Below are positions 11,743 through 22,400 of a stretch of 64,000 nucleotides of DNA, one piece after another. The translations under genes and the position numbers were made by a program. Source of the stretch: Agelas oroides (taxonomy: Eukaryota > Porifera > Demospongiae > Agelasida > Agelasidae); contig OX422199.1 in the NCBI GenBank assembly GCA_949130485.1, positions 3,768,402 to 3,832,401 of the forward strand. The letters are read 5' to 3'. The stretch's first letter is position 1. Each line of letters opens with the position of its first letter. The notes under the pieces are model-generated. The model made no database searches. It worked only from the letters and a program-made list of their open reading frames with translations, and had not been told where the DNA came from.

Positions 11743-12747
11743 GGATTATGCACAGCCACTTATCAGTCTTAGCTTAGTCTGAATACCTTTGCTTGCACTC
11801 TGCATCTGCTATAGTGCTTGCATATCCATGGAGCGGTTTTTAGCCGTGCGAGCATATGAATAATTACTGACGCACGCACGTTGGTACACCAACATAGCGG
11901 ATAGCAACGGTTGCTATCCGGAAGTGACGCAGTTGCAACGGGTCTATAAAATCTGACACATTATCGCTGTGCTCACATATTGTGGACATTGTGACTTGTG
12001 GTGTGTCCGACAGTACATACTCGATCAAAGTTGATTGATTGCTTGCTTGCTCGACCCAAACTTCCAATGAGAAAGGCTGAGTCATACGCGTGCTGTGTGG
12101 GTGAGTTTGCAGAGTAGCTATTTGTTAGTATAATTCCGAGCAAAGCGAGGGTATACTCGCGTTCAATTGAGATTTTTCGTCGTCGTCGTCTTCGTCAAAC
12201 GGAAGTTGGCCTAAAAACTTTGATATCTCAAGAATGGTCTACGGCATCACTATCAGACTGGCAGGCATGAAAGCTCTGGTTGCTACTAAACAACAGTGCA
12301 CAAACTGTGTCGGTAGCCCAAGGGAAACAGATGCAGCAGTGAGATATCCGTAAAACACGGATTTCTCCAGAACAGTAGACACACCTGCTATCAAACGTAC
12401 TGGCACATGTGAGCAACGAACGGCAAACAAATAGCAAACGTACCGTAAGACAAACACGCTCTTTGTTCCTACCAACTCAAGCATACAGCAGAAGCCATTC
12501 TTACACTGTAAGTTCCCAGGATACATGGATTGGGAACGTAGAAAAGTATACTTGGTTTGGGAAATACGAGAGCAAACGTGGACGTTCGCGAAGCGAGTGC
12601 ATTTGCACAATGTGTCCCCCTAGTATTATCATAACTGTGAATGCTTTTGTACAATGCCTGTATGGTGTCATATCAATCAATCAGTCAATTACTATACTTC
12701 AAGTAGCTTTTTCCCAGCATGCATCATAATGTTTGTATAACTAATTG

Positions 12748-12800
12748 GTTGTCAGACCATAGATAGTAGAGTGTCACTCTACTATCTATAGTCTGACAAC
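12748..12800. repeat. 53-bp near-perfect palindrome
   Basis: GTTGTCAGACCATAGATAGT and its reverse complement at the right meet almost without a spacer around GAGTGTCACTC. The sequence would fold into a long hairpin and is probably a minimal MITE. Confidence 0.8.
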
Positions 12801-13387
12801 ATCAACAATAACATGATAAACAAAACATGATAAACTAAAAGCACTAGGCCTAGTCCAAACACACAAAAGTCGAGGACAACATCTAGAGAGCATGGCAAAC
12901 ACTTTCTAGGACACAAAACACCAGTCTCAGTCCAAAATCAGCCATAGCTACTCATCCATATGACATCAGAGATACTTGACAAAGTCCTCTGGTAGATCTG
13001 AATCCTCTTGACACCGTCGCCAATGTGCACTAAGGGGGCTACCCATCCCGCCATGACAGCTAATCAGGCCAAAGTGTGTCCAAGTGCCACGTGTACACAC
13101 CTAGCAGCATCGAAGTGGTCCAGACCGTGAAGACACCATCACTGAGCTTCATCTTCTTGTATCCCCTCAGAAGTTTGAAACACACATAAACATACTAATT
13201 CATGAGTTGAGGTATTCAAAATACACCTTCAGAACAGACAGCAACTCAGGGTCACCATTTTGACATCATGCATGCAAAGAGGGTATATAAACTACCCCGT
13301 GCGCATGTGCGAAGGGGTTAAGCAGGCGGTTTTGTCCGTCAGTCAGTTTGTCCGTCCAGTAAAAAAAAAAAATAAATCAGCATATTT

Positions 13388-13663
13388 AGGGGACACTATT
13401 TTTTAAAAATTAACATCATTATGATGCTAAGAGGGGAGGGGGTTAGGGCCATGACGCTAATTTTAGCATGAACTTCGAACCATCCATTTTAATAGTATAG
13501 ACTGTCCTACATGTATATCTGCCACTGTCTTCAAGTCCAGGTATGACTATCAGCTACTTTTGCCATAACGATGAGAGGGGAGGGGGGGGGGAGGGGCGAG
13601 GGGGTCCAAGACTTAACGTCATAATGATGCTAATGTTTTAAAATTAGTTTGGAAGTGTCCCCT
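13388..13663. repeat. Inverted-repeat element with AGGGGACACT ends
   Basis: AGGGGACACT at 13388 pairs with AGTGTCCCCT at 13654, and the flanking sub-terminal blocks (ATCATTATGATGCTAA and CATAATGATGCTAATG) also pair. The interior is G-rich. It looks like a non-autonomous DNA transposon of about 276 bp. Confidence 0.6.
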
Positions 13664-13791
13664 TACTGCGTTAAGGTGGCGGGTAAATAATTTCACGATA
13701 AATTATCTGCCATATATAAAATGTCTCATCTTACTAGTTGTGCAATCATTTACAGCGAAACTTGATATTCAAGTACTGTATGGCAAGTACT

Positions 13792-16700
13792 TTTTTTTTT
13801 TTCTTTTTTTTTTTTTTTTATCGTAAAAAAAACTTTATTATATATATAAAACAAAATACCCAAAACTATTTGAAGGTACAGTGCATTAAAAAAGGGAGAA
13901 ATAACGGGATGAAAATTTAACATGACAGAAAGTTCGTCTCCGCAGTTACCAGATCAACTGGTGAAACTGCTTTGGCAAATCGGCCAATCGAGGAGCGTGC
14001 ACCACGAATGCATTGTATAGAGGATCGAAGCAGGCAAAAGGATAGGGTGCATCTCAGCCAGTTCATTGTGGTGCTGTAAGGCTGGTCCCATTGATCAGCA
14101 AGGAGAGAGGCGAGTCACTTATAGAAGGTGGTAGCTTCCTTACCGAGCCCACCACTGGCTGAGAAGACAAGAGGCGTAAAGGAGGCATGTTCAACGTCAA
14201 GGATTCTTTGCTCATATGCCCTCTTTTTCTCCTGTTCATGCTTCTTGAAACACTTCTCAATTGATGTGTTCCTGTTGGAGGGGGCATATGGGTTGAAAAC
14301 TCTCACGTCAAGGAAGGATCGCTCATATCTGCCGCCCCAGAAGCCATTTACAGCAATATCAAGACGTGCACCCTCTGTAGTGTTTGTGGTATGTCTAGTC
14401 ATCACTTCCGTTGTTATCGGTTGTAACGTCGGTTCAACACAGACATCATTACAAACTTCTGTCAGTAGAGATGCGGTCAGATCCCTGAGCTCATTATGCC
14501 GGATGGATGGGAAACCTCCCTTGGGGCAAGAAAGCACATGCTCAACACTGAAGCTGGCCCCACACGCACATGTTGTGGGGGTTCGAGAGGGAGCCCACCC
14601 ATATCTCAGGGCAAGGGCATCGACAAAAGCACTCTTATGAAGGCAGAAGCCATGTTCCTTGATGGGGAGGGAGGTGAGCCAACTCGAGGAACCACGTTCA
14701 CGGGCTAAATTCATTGCCCTCTGGAGAGTTGGGGTCAGGTTGTCTCTGAGGCTGTCGGCTTCCAATGTGACTTGCTGCCTCCTCTCCCGACGGATATCGG
14801 CCCTGGCGGACATCTGACTATCAAGGGCAGCAAAGGAATACACATGGTCCTGTGTGCGTAACAAATCCCTAAGCGGAGATGTAACTCTTAGGGAGGCTTC
14901 GAAATCCCGATCAGCATAAGCTGAAGGGAGGGTAATTCCCAATCCCCCAAGTCTAGCAGGAAGTGCAAACAGTCTCAAGTCAATGTCATTTGGGGGTGGA
15001 CGGCCAGTCAAGTTGGGAATGAGGGTAGATCTCAAGATGGTATCAAGTGGTTGTAGAAGATGACCAATGCTGGGGGTGGTTCGAGTTACATAAGACCATT
15101 TGCTGGATAATCCATGGGTAAGGGCAGCAAAAGCGGAATGAGGCTGTGTACTGGAGATCTCTGATAGCACTCTGAGCTCTGTTGACCACTGCTGAACCTT
15201 CTGAGAGACAAATTGATTGACGTAAGCAGAGCAGCCAAGTGGAGCACCCAGATGAGGTCTTCCTTCAACAGTGATTTGCACACTTGTGTCAGCAAAAACT
15301 TCCTCTGCCTCCAATCTAAACTCCTCTTTGATAACAAGCCATGTCTTTGACCCATTTGCATAGTACCCATAGCTGGGCCCCAGACGAGAGATCTCATCCC
15401 ACCAAGTCCGGAGATTGGCAATCTTCCCTGTTGCGGCAGCATCATCAGCGTACCAAGTCTGCTTCACGGTGGAGGTTAGCCTCTTGATCAGAGGCACTGT
15501 TGCTAGTGCATACATAGGCATGGCTAGGGGATCCCCTTGGGTAATACCCTCTTGAGAGAGGATGACATCCCCGTCAATGAAGAGGTCCGTTGGGGCCCTG
15601 TAACAGTTGATGAGCATGGTAGCAATTGAGGGGCAGAGCATCCTGATATTGTATAGGGCAGACATCCTGTTTAGGGAATTAAAAGCATTACTTGCATCTA
15701 CAAGTAGGGCAGCCTCTGCACTCTCCTCCTGGAAACCCTCTCTCACGGAATGGACAGCCGCTTCACAGCCCGAAATCTGACCAGCGCAAAGCTGGAGGGA
15801 GCCAGCCGCATCCTGGATGTCTCCATGCACAACCACCAGGACAGATTTAGCGATGATGCGTCTAGCCATATCACCTATCCCAATAGGTCGGACTCCTGGA
15901 CATTTGTTTAAGGCTATCAGCCTGCAAGCCAGGAGAGGGGAGACAGTTGAGGGATCGATATATGAAGAACAGAGGCGTTTGGCAACATCCGCAAGTGACT
16001 GACAGAGTGAGGCAGAAAATGACTTAAACGCAGTGCACAATCTGCGCCAGGCATAGGCATCCAAGCCAGAGGGCCCTGCGGCACCTTTACAATGTAGTGC
16101 AGTTGAGCGCACTAGGCGAGCGTCAATGCTGTCGAAGACAACAGGATGAATCTCCGGAGGCACCCCTGGCAGGATGGCATCTGTAGCTGCAGGTTGACCC
16201 GGTGGATGCTTACTCTGAAGAACTTCCCTCACGGAGGGCGAATTGGTATCACTGGGATTGGTGGGATTGTCAAGGCGAAGCACACCACCTTTGCCATTGT
16301 TGGCAAGCAGGTCTAAGGCAGCATGTGTCTTCCCTTTAAACATGAGGTTGGCAAATGATCGGGCAAGATGCTCATCATGTTGCATATTGAAGGACTTAGG
16401 AAGTCGTTGTTGAAGGGTCCTTCCTTCTTTGATGAGTGAAGCAAGATCACCAGCTCTCCAGGACTTGAGGCGTCTTTCCAAACATGCGATATGCTCCTTC
16501 ACTCTAGATCTGCGGTGGGGTGACTGGAGAACCAGGATTGGAAGCACAGTAGCAGCCATCAGGGCAATCGACTTAAGAGCAGACCCAGAGGCAAAGGCAT
16601 TGTAGAGCCTGCTAAGTTCAGCCACAAATGACTTGCCAACGTTTCCCAGGGGGACCTTGAATAAGTTCCTCTTCCAATGAACTACCTCCGCATAGGCTTC

Positions 16701-17215
16701 TTTCAAGGACTGGCAGAAACTGGCCGGGTCTAAATCACCCCAGCTGAAGGTGATGTCAGCAGCTGCATGGTAGGCTGGTATATCTGGCATGGAAGTAGAA
16801 GGCGAAGCAGCAACTGACGAAACACATGAGTTTTTTTCCAGAGATGGTGGGCATGAATTGGAAGCACCTGGCTGAACAATGAGTGTACCTGGTGCATTTG
16901 TCAAAGCACAGTTACTCACATCAGATATACTTGGAACAGAACACGTTGAGGGGAATGGAGAATTGGTGGCCAGTGCAGTCAAGTCAGTATCAGTGTGGCC
17001 ACATTTTCGCGCGGTAACAGTTGGTGTTGGAGGTTGAGGAGGGACCGAAGCATTCAAGCAGGAGCCCCTCTTGCTTGGTAGACAGTTGATACATTTTCTT
17101 CCAGCCTTTACACAGGCACAACCTCTACACAAGCCAGTTCTATTGCATCTACAACACTGAACCATCTTCCGATAAAGTCAAGCGCGGCGTCACTCATTCC
17201 GTTATGATAATCCCA
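13792..17215 (-). mobile_element. Full-length non-LTR retrotransposon with restriction-like endonuclease
   Basis: The element reads on the minus strand. It has a roughly 50-bp 5' leader (17166-17215), one long ORF, a short 3' UTR and an A-rich tail (poly-T at 13792-13822 on the plus strand). GTATGGCAAGTACT occurs at both 13778-13791 and 17216-17229 as a 14-bp target-site duplication. The uninterrupted site is preserved in the second host-element copy near 45705-45720, which confirms the insertion. The ORF is intact, so the insertion is probably recent. Confidence 0.93.
14115..17165 (-). CDS. RT / restriction-like endonuclease polyprotein of a non-LTR retrotransposon
   Basis: This 1016-residue protein drives target-primed reverse transcription in non-LTR elements. 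Residues 4-38 form a Cys-rich cluster (CCRCNRTGLCRGCACVK) that may bind DNA or RNA. The reverse transcriptase spans about 370-600, with AAGPSGLDAY, ITQGDPLAMPMYA and the catalytic WYADDAA near 570. The C-terminal part has a CACGASFSVEHVLSC zinc knuckle near 864-880, then a PD-(D/E)XK-like region at about 928-955 (ARLDIAV ... ERSFLDVRVFNP). The knuckle plus this endonuclease is the layout of RLE-class elements such as R2 and NeSL; no apurinic endonuclease domain is present. The start ATG is followed at once by the Cys cluster and the frame is open throughout. The clade cannot be fixed without a tree. Confidence 0.9.
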   Translation of the reverse strand: MVQCCRCNRTGLCRGCACVKAGRKCINCLPSKRGSCLNASVPPQPPTPTVTARKCGHTDTDLTALATNSPFPSTCSVPSISDVSNCALTNAPGTLIVQPGASNSCPPSLEKNSCVSSVAASPSTSMPDIPAYHAAADITFSWGDLDPASFCQSLKEAYAEVVHWKRNLFKVPLGNVGKSFVAELSRLYNAFASGSALKSIALMAATVLPILVLQSPHRRSRVKEHIACLERRLKSWRAGDLASLIKEGRTLQQRLPKSFNMQHDEHLARSFANLMFKGKTHAALDLLANNGKGGVLRLDNPTNPSDTNSPSVREVLQSKHPPGQPAATDAILPGVPPEIHPVVFDSIDARLVRSTALHCKGAAGPSGLDAYAWRRLCTAFKSFSASLCQSLADVAKRLCSSYIDPSTVSPLLACRLIALNKCPGVRPIGIGDMARRIIAKSVLVVVHGDIQDAAGSLQLCAGQISGCEAAVHSVREGFQEESAEAALLVDASNAFNSLNRMSALYNIRMLCPSIATMLINCYRAPTDLFIDGDVILSQEGITQGDPLAMPMYALATVPLIKRLTSTVKQTWYADDAAATGKIANLRTWWDEISRLGPSYGYYANGSKTWLVIKEEFRLEAEEVFADTSVQITVEGRPHLGAPLGCSAYVNQFVSQKVQQWSTELRVLSEISSTQPHSAFAALTHGLSSKWSYVTRTTPSIGHLLQPLDTILRSTLIPNLTGRPPPNDIDLRLFALPARLGGLGITLPSAYADRDFEASLRVTSPLRDLLRTQDHVYSFAALDSQMSARADIRRERRQQVTLEADSLRDNLTPTLQRAMNLARERGSSSWLTSLPIKEHGFCLHKSAFVDALALRYGWAPSRTPTTCACGASFSVEHVLSCPKGGFPSIRHNELRDLTASLLTEVCNDVCVEPTLQPITTEVMTRHTTNTTEGARLDIAVNGFWGGRYERSFLDVRVFNPYAPSNRNTSIEKCFKKHEQEKKRAYEQRILDVEHASFTPLVFSASGGLGKEATTFYK

Positions 17216-17247
17216 GTATGGCAAGTACTACTTGTGTAACAAATCTT

Positions 17248-17844
17248 TAGCCTCGTTCCCAGGCTCTCCCCGCTAAGGAGGGGGTTCGCCTGGTACATTT
17301 TATCACGTGCGTGACGTCAAGGGTAGACACGACTTAATTACGCGGGGGTGGACTAAGCTGGGCGCCCACGCACGTTCAAGCACAAGCGTTTTAAAGACTA
17401 CTACAGTCTTCTTTTCAGGTAAGTATGGTTTTAGTGTGTTACCTTCGTCTTTGCAGTCAGCGATATATAGTTGTCCACGTAGAACTAGTCGATTTCTTGA
17501 GTCAGTGGCAACAACTCGAACAACAACGACGCTAGCTTACAACACACAACAAATCACGAAGTTTCTTGCCATTCAGCCCGTCAGGTACCGTGTCTGACAC
17601 TCTGAGAATCTACTAAACCCGTCTACCTTGCGATTTACGGCTGCTTTAGGCAGCGGTTTTTGTGCCATCGTAGCTATGCGTGTACTTGCCTCGATCACGA
17701 GCTCCGAACGACGTGGTGGGATTTCGTGCGTGCCCACGCGCAATTAAGTCGTGTCTACCTCGTGTCTACCCTTGACGTCACGCACGTGATAAAATGTACC
17801 AGGCTCTCCCCCTCCTTAGCGGGGAGAGCCTGGGAACGAGGCTA
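17248..17844. mobile_element. 597-bp TAGCCTCG-type MITE with long TIRs and 9-bp target duplication
   Basis: TAGCCTCGTTCCCAGGCTCT at the left is matched by its exact reverse complement at the right, and pairing continues for about 85 bp per arm with a few gaps. ACAAATCTT flanks the element at 17239-17247 and 17845-17853. The unoccupied site is preserved near 45688-45702 on the opposite strand. Each arm carries a TGACGTCACGCACGTGAT-like block. The ORFs inside are not convincing genes. Confidence 0.95.
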
Positions 17845-18647
17845 ACAAATCTTGATACCATGCTACAGAAAATAACGCGGAGAGCAGTGGTTGAGTTTTA
17901 TAATTTTCAATCACATTTCATTCGCACGGTACGAGTGCCACATACTCCATTCTTGGCGAGGAGAAAGTTCAACAGTCGCTAGAGGGGGCTACGTAGAGTT
18001 TTGGTCATAAGCTGTAAAGCTTAACGGATGGCGAGTTGAAACTCTTATTGGAAAGTCACTTTTTGTGGCGTTTCGCGACTCTCCCCGGCGTTTGTTAGTC
18101 ACGAATACTTTACGTTACCCCATCGACTAACCACTGGAGAAGCTGTTTACAGTAAAGAGAGTTGCTAAAGTCGTTTACCTGATTCACGAAGCGTCACGAA
18201 AAAAATGTATCCATGGCCTTCTTGGTGGGCGTGGCCATTGATGTACGGCGATCGACGACGTAGAAACTTCTCAGGCCTTCCTTCATGCTTTTGTCGCTTG
18301 TAGTACGGCTGTACGGCTACGTAGCTCTTCGATAAGCTACTGAAGCAGCTGCTACAGTGATTTGCTTCATTCAAGAAGTAAAAATAGCTGTACAATGGTG
18401 GGCGTAAACAGGAAACAATTATTGCGCTTGAGTGGATAGCTTACCCGCCACCTTAAACAATTGCTGCCAGTACGTGCAATGACATGACAATCTAAACAAA
18501 AGCACCTGATAGATACCAAAGCAGTTCACTCCACTTCCAGCTCTTTTCTTTTTAACATTGGTATTGTCCACCATTTTGATACGGTAAACCACTTGGATAC
18601 GGTGGAGACCGGGCATATGCGGACCCCAAACACGTGTTCGCCAGCCT

Positions 18648-18700
18648 CCTCGTTCCCAGCAGATTGTGACAAGCTGAGCAGGGGCCTGGGAACGAGGCTA
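18648..18700. mobile_element. Degenerate short TAGCCTCG-type element
   Basis: CTCGTTCCCAGC at 18648 and GCCTGGGAACGAGGCTA ending at 18700 are the family's two ends around about 25 bases. The left terminus is altered and no clean target duplication is visible. Confidence 0.5.
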
Positions 18701-18759
18701 CGCATTCACTTCATTTGACTAGCCTCATGGACAGTTGGGCACGACTATTATTACCCCTC

Positions 18760-19010
18760 GCGCGCATGCGCGAAGGGGTTAAGTTGTCCGTCTGTCAGTC
18801 TGTCTGTCAGTACAGTCTGTCTGTCTGTCCAGTGAAAAATTTTGAAATCTGAATATAGACAGGGTTAAATGATTTCTAAAACTGACAGTAGCATTGAATT
18901 TGTAAAAAAAAGTGACGTATGTGTACCACATAGGCAACAAAGTGGTTCTATCCTCCGCTTTTCCAGCTCTTTTCTATTTAACGTCGGAATAGTCTACCAT
19001 TTTAATACGG
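18760..19010. other. Repetitive stretch with a CCCCTCGCGC...GCGCGAAGGGG palindrome
   Basis: A palindrome around GCGCGCATGCGCG near 18760 is followed by GTCCGTCTGTCAG runs. The same arrangement (GCGCATGTGCGAAGGGGTTAAG, then GTCCGTCAGTCAG) occurs near 13300, so this is a dispersed repeat. No gene is visible. Confidence 0.55.
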
Positions 19011-19118
19011 TCAATACCTCGGATATGGTAGAGTCCGGGTAAACGCGGATCCGACACGTGTCTATCAATACCTCGGATACGGTGGAGTCCAGGCGTACGC
19101 AGACTCGACACGTGTCCA
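19011..19118. repeat. 54-bp tandem repeat, two copies
   Basis: Copies start with TCAATACCTCGGATA at 19011 and 19065 and end in CGACACGTGTC. A third diverged relative lies at about 18590-18640. The stretch sits immediately upstream of the interrupted host exon. Confidence 0.8.
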
Positions 19119-19226
19119 GTTAGGAAAGCGAAGCTGTTTACAGCAAGGCGATTTTCTAGAAGCATTTCTGAAGCGTTTATACCAGCAAAGTGATTTCCGA
19201 AAAGTGCTTATACCAGCATGGACCTT

Positions 19227-19406
19227 GTACCGTTCGCCGTCGCTTACTAACAGATAGGTTTGGCAACTTGGGCTGTCTTGATAACACCGTAAACGATAAC
19301 AACTGAACAGACTGAACATGACACAGAGTACAAACAATTTTATACACAATAATCACGTGAGCTATATGAAGGCAGCAGTAGTACTCAATATGCAGCTAAT
19401 ACCACA
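19227..19406 (-). repeat. 3' LTR of the gypsy element
   Basis: About 180 bp, the left copy in plus coordinates, corresponding base for base with 23143-23323 apart from the substitution noted for the element. The end positions could be off by one base. Confidence 0.92.
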
Positions 19407-19415
19407 TCTCCCCCC

Positions 19416-22400
19416 TTAACTTGTATTGTCACTGTACCAAGCAGGGGGACGAATAGCGGTCCCAGTCTGCAAACGAGTCATAATCCTTTTAGGTTCAGCA
19501 GTGGAGGTGTCCTGGGATTGTTCTGTACAAGTGGGGTTGTCGGGAACAGGGTTGAGGTGGATTCGGTTCCTCTGTAGCACTCCTGCATCCGCCCTCACAT
19601 TGTACGAGCGAGGCTGCTCAGACTGGGGTGAGATAACTGTTCCTTTGACAGGAGTAGCACCAGATGTAATCCACACTGTTTGACCATCAGGAATATCTGG
19701 TAGCTCTTTTACGCGGTGATGTCTGTCGAAATTCCTCTTCTGGGTCTCTTTAAACCTCTTGTCCATCTTCCGGAACTGAGTAAGGTATGACCATGTAGGC
19801 TTCAAATGTTGAGGTATCTGAGGGAGTCGAGTACGCAGTCGTCGCCCCATCAGCAATTCAGCGGGGCTCAGATTACACCAAGGTAGGGGTGTACTGCGGA
19901 AAGTGAGCAGGGCCAGACAAGGATCGTCAGACTGCTGAAGTAACTTCTTTACTGTTTTGACCATCCGCTCCACAAAGCCATTGCTCTGGGGGAATCTAGG
20001 ACTGCTGGTCTGGTGTGTGAATCCATACTGCTTTGCGAAGTCGGCAAATTCTGCAGAGTCGTACTGAGGACCGTTGTCACTTCTGACTATCTCCGGGATT
20101 CCAAATCTTGCGAATTGTGTCTTGAGGGCGGATATCACTGCTGCGGAGCTGGTAGAGGTGAGCTTGGTTACCTCAGGGTACCGAGAGAAATAGTCTGCTG
20201 TAAGGAGGTAATGGTCATTCTTAACTTGGAACAGGTCACTGCCTATCATCTGCCAAGGGTAGTCCGGAAGTGGAGTGGGTATCAGCGGCTCCCTTCGAGG
20301 CTCTCTGTCTCTAGCACAAATCGGGCATCTCTGGACAAACTCCTCGACCTGTTTCGATATTCCACTCCACCATACCGACATCTTGGTTCTCATTCTGCAC
20401 CGGACAATCCCTTGGTGTCCCTCGTGGACCTTCCGGAGTGTCTCCTTCTTGCGACAGACAGAGTCATCTGCTTGTGCCTTCCGATAGGCATCCAGTTGCT
20501 GTGTGGTAGCAGGTAGGGTGCTCACAACCGCCTCCACAAAGGATTCGGCTTCATCTAGGAGATCGTGGTCTTCTGTTGGTTGAGGTGCGCGTGACAAGGT
20601 GTCTGCAGTATACAGCAATTTGCCGGGCGTATGCATGATGGTATAGTTGAACCTGGCAAGCCTGAGACGAAACCTGAGAACACGCGGAGGTAGATCGTCT
20701 AGATGTTTAGTGCTCAATATGGGCACAAGAGGTTTATGATCAGTCTCGATCAGGAATGGTCTACCGAGGATGTAGTTGGCAAACTTGCTGCACGCCCATG
20801 TGACCGCCAGGGCCTCCTTCTCAATCTGTGCGTACCGTCTCTCCGTATCTGATAGTGAGCGGGATGCATAGATGACCGGTCTCCAAGCAGATTCCACTTC
20901 CTGGAGGAGTACTGCTCCGAGCCCATATGCCGAGGCGTCGGCTGAGATCTTCGTGGGAGCATTCGGGTTGTACAGTGCAAGGACTGTCGGTCTTGTCAGC
21001 TCTAGCTTCACTTGCTCAAATGACTCCTGCTGTGGTTGGCCCCAGCACCACGATCTCTTGGTGCTCATCAATTCTCTGAGTGGTTGGCTAAGAGTGGAGA
21101 GGTTAGGAGTGAACTTGCCCAGCTGATTCGCCATACCCATGAACCTCCGTAGTTGTGTGAGGTCTTTGGGAGCCTCCATTTTCTGTACTGCGGTGATTCT
21201 CTCTGGATCTGGGTGCACCCCGTTCTTGTCAATGACATGACCTAAGAAATGGATACTGGTTTGTGAGAATAGGCACTTATCTGCATTGAGTGTGACACCC
21301 GCTGTCTGGAGACGAGAGAGCGCTGCACGGAGACGAGTGTCGTGTTCCTCTGTAGTGCTGCCGTAGATGAGGACATCGTCAATGTGACAGAGAACACCGC
21401 CTAGCCCCGACAGAATCTGGGACATTCTGCGCTGGTATAGCTCAGGTGCACTGGATATGCCAAATGGGAGTTTCCGGAAGCAGTAGCGTCCATGTGGGGT
21501 GATGAAGGTTGTCAACGGCTGTGAGTCCTTTGCCAGAGGGATTTGCCAAAAGCCTGAGTTGGCATCGACCTTGGAGAAGACTGTGGCTCCAGCAAGTTGT
21601 GCAAGCGTGTCATCGACAGGAGGAATAGGGTAGGTCTCTCGGAGCACCCCCTCGTTCAGTGGCTTGAGATCCACGCAGATCCTCACACTACCGGACTTTT
21701 TTGGGACAACTACCATCCCGGCACACCATGGTGTTGGCTGGGTCACCTTAGTTATCACCCCAAGCCTCTCCATCCGGTCCAGCTCTTCCTTGACCTTGGA
21801 CCGCAGCGGTATGGGGACGTTCCTGGGGGTAAAGAGAGCATAGGGACGCACACCCTCCCTCATCTTAATGCAATATTCCTCCCCGAGATTACCTAGCCCT
21901 TGGAACAGGGAGGGAAATTCCCGCTGGATGTGGTCTGTAGTGCAGTCCTTGGTAGTAGAGTTGATCCGGGAGAGAAGTTGTAGTGAGATGATGGCGGGTA
22001 ATCCCAAGAGGTTGGTCTTGAGATCTGGGACAACAAAGATAGTCTGGGTTGTGGTCTTATCATCTTTGGTTAGAGTGGTCTCGAACTGTCCTGTCACTTT
22101 CAGGGGATGCTGCGATGGTCCAAGGAGAGTTTTAGAGGTTGGTTGCAACTGAATTCTAAGGAGTCGCTGGAATGTTTGCCTGTTGATAACAGTGACTTCT
22201 GCTCCGGTGTCCAGCTTGAAGTTGACCGTTTGTCCTTTCAGAAGCAAGTTTGTGGTCCAGGGTGTTTGCTGGGTGCCATCTGACTTGAGAGCTCCAAGGA
22301 AAATAGATTCATCGGCTGTGGTAGTCGTGGTCGCCACTGACTTAGACAAACAAACAGACAAAAAGTGACCTTTCCTGTTGCATTTAAAACAGGTTGCTCC

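Larger units (their letters stand above)
10399..13387. other. Transposon-rich stretch without a convincing gene
   Basis: Sequence around 10396-10460 and the reverse complement of 11870-11945 share a CGYCATGTTGGTGTACCAA-like block with a TGACGTCA-like site, so they may be diverged ends or promoters of one repeated element. Between them, 10560-10711 reads as a possible exon (KSPRRKVQKTQPKAARSLPN onward) ending at GTAAGT, and 10785-10990 has a second open stretch; no family is recognised. Near 12068 an ATG gives MRKAESYACCV and then GTGAGT, reminiscent of the first exon of THAP-domain genes, but nothing follows that supports it. From about 12240 to 13387 I see no gene. Confidence 0.4.
13671..18456. 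mobile_element. TTAA-flanked TIR element, split by two nested insertions
   Basis: TTAAGGTGGCGGGTAA at 13671 is the reverse complement of TTACCCGCCACCTTAA ending at 18456. Removing the retrotransposon (13792-17215) and the MITE (17248-17844) leaves about 740 bp that matches the copy at 45118-45838 in the opposite orientation. TTAA at both ends is what piggyBac-type transposition leaves, but no transposase is present and the superfamily is inferred only from the target duplication. Confidence 0.8.

Noticed and set aside
12239-12610. 123-codon minus-strand ORF rich in Cys and Val
   Set aside because: Composition is irregular, no motif is present, and a plus-strand ORF overlaps it; not supported as a gene.
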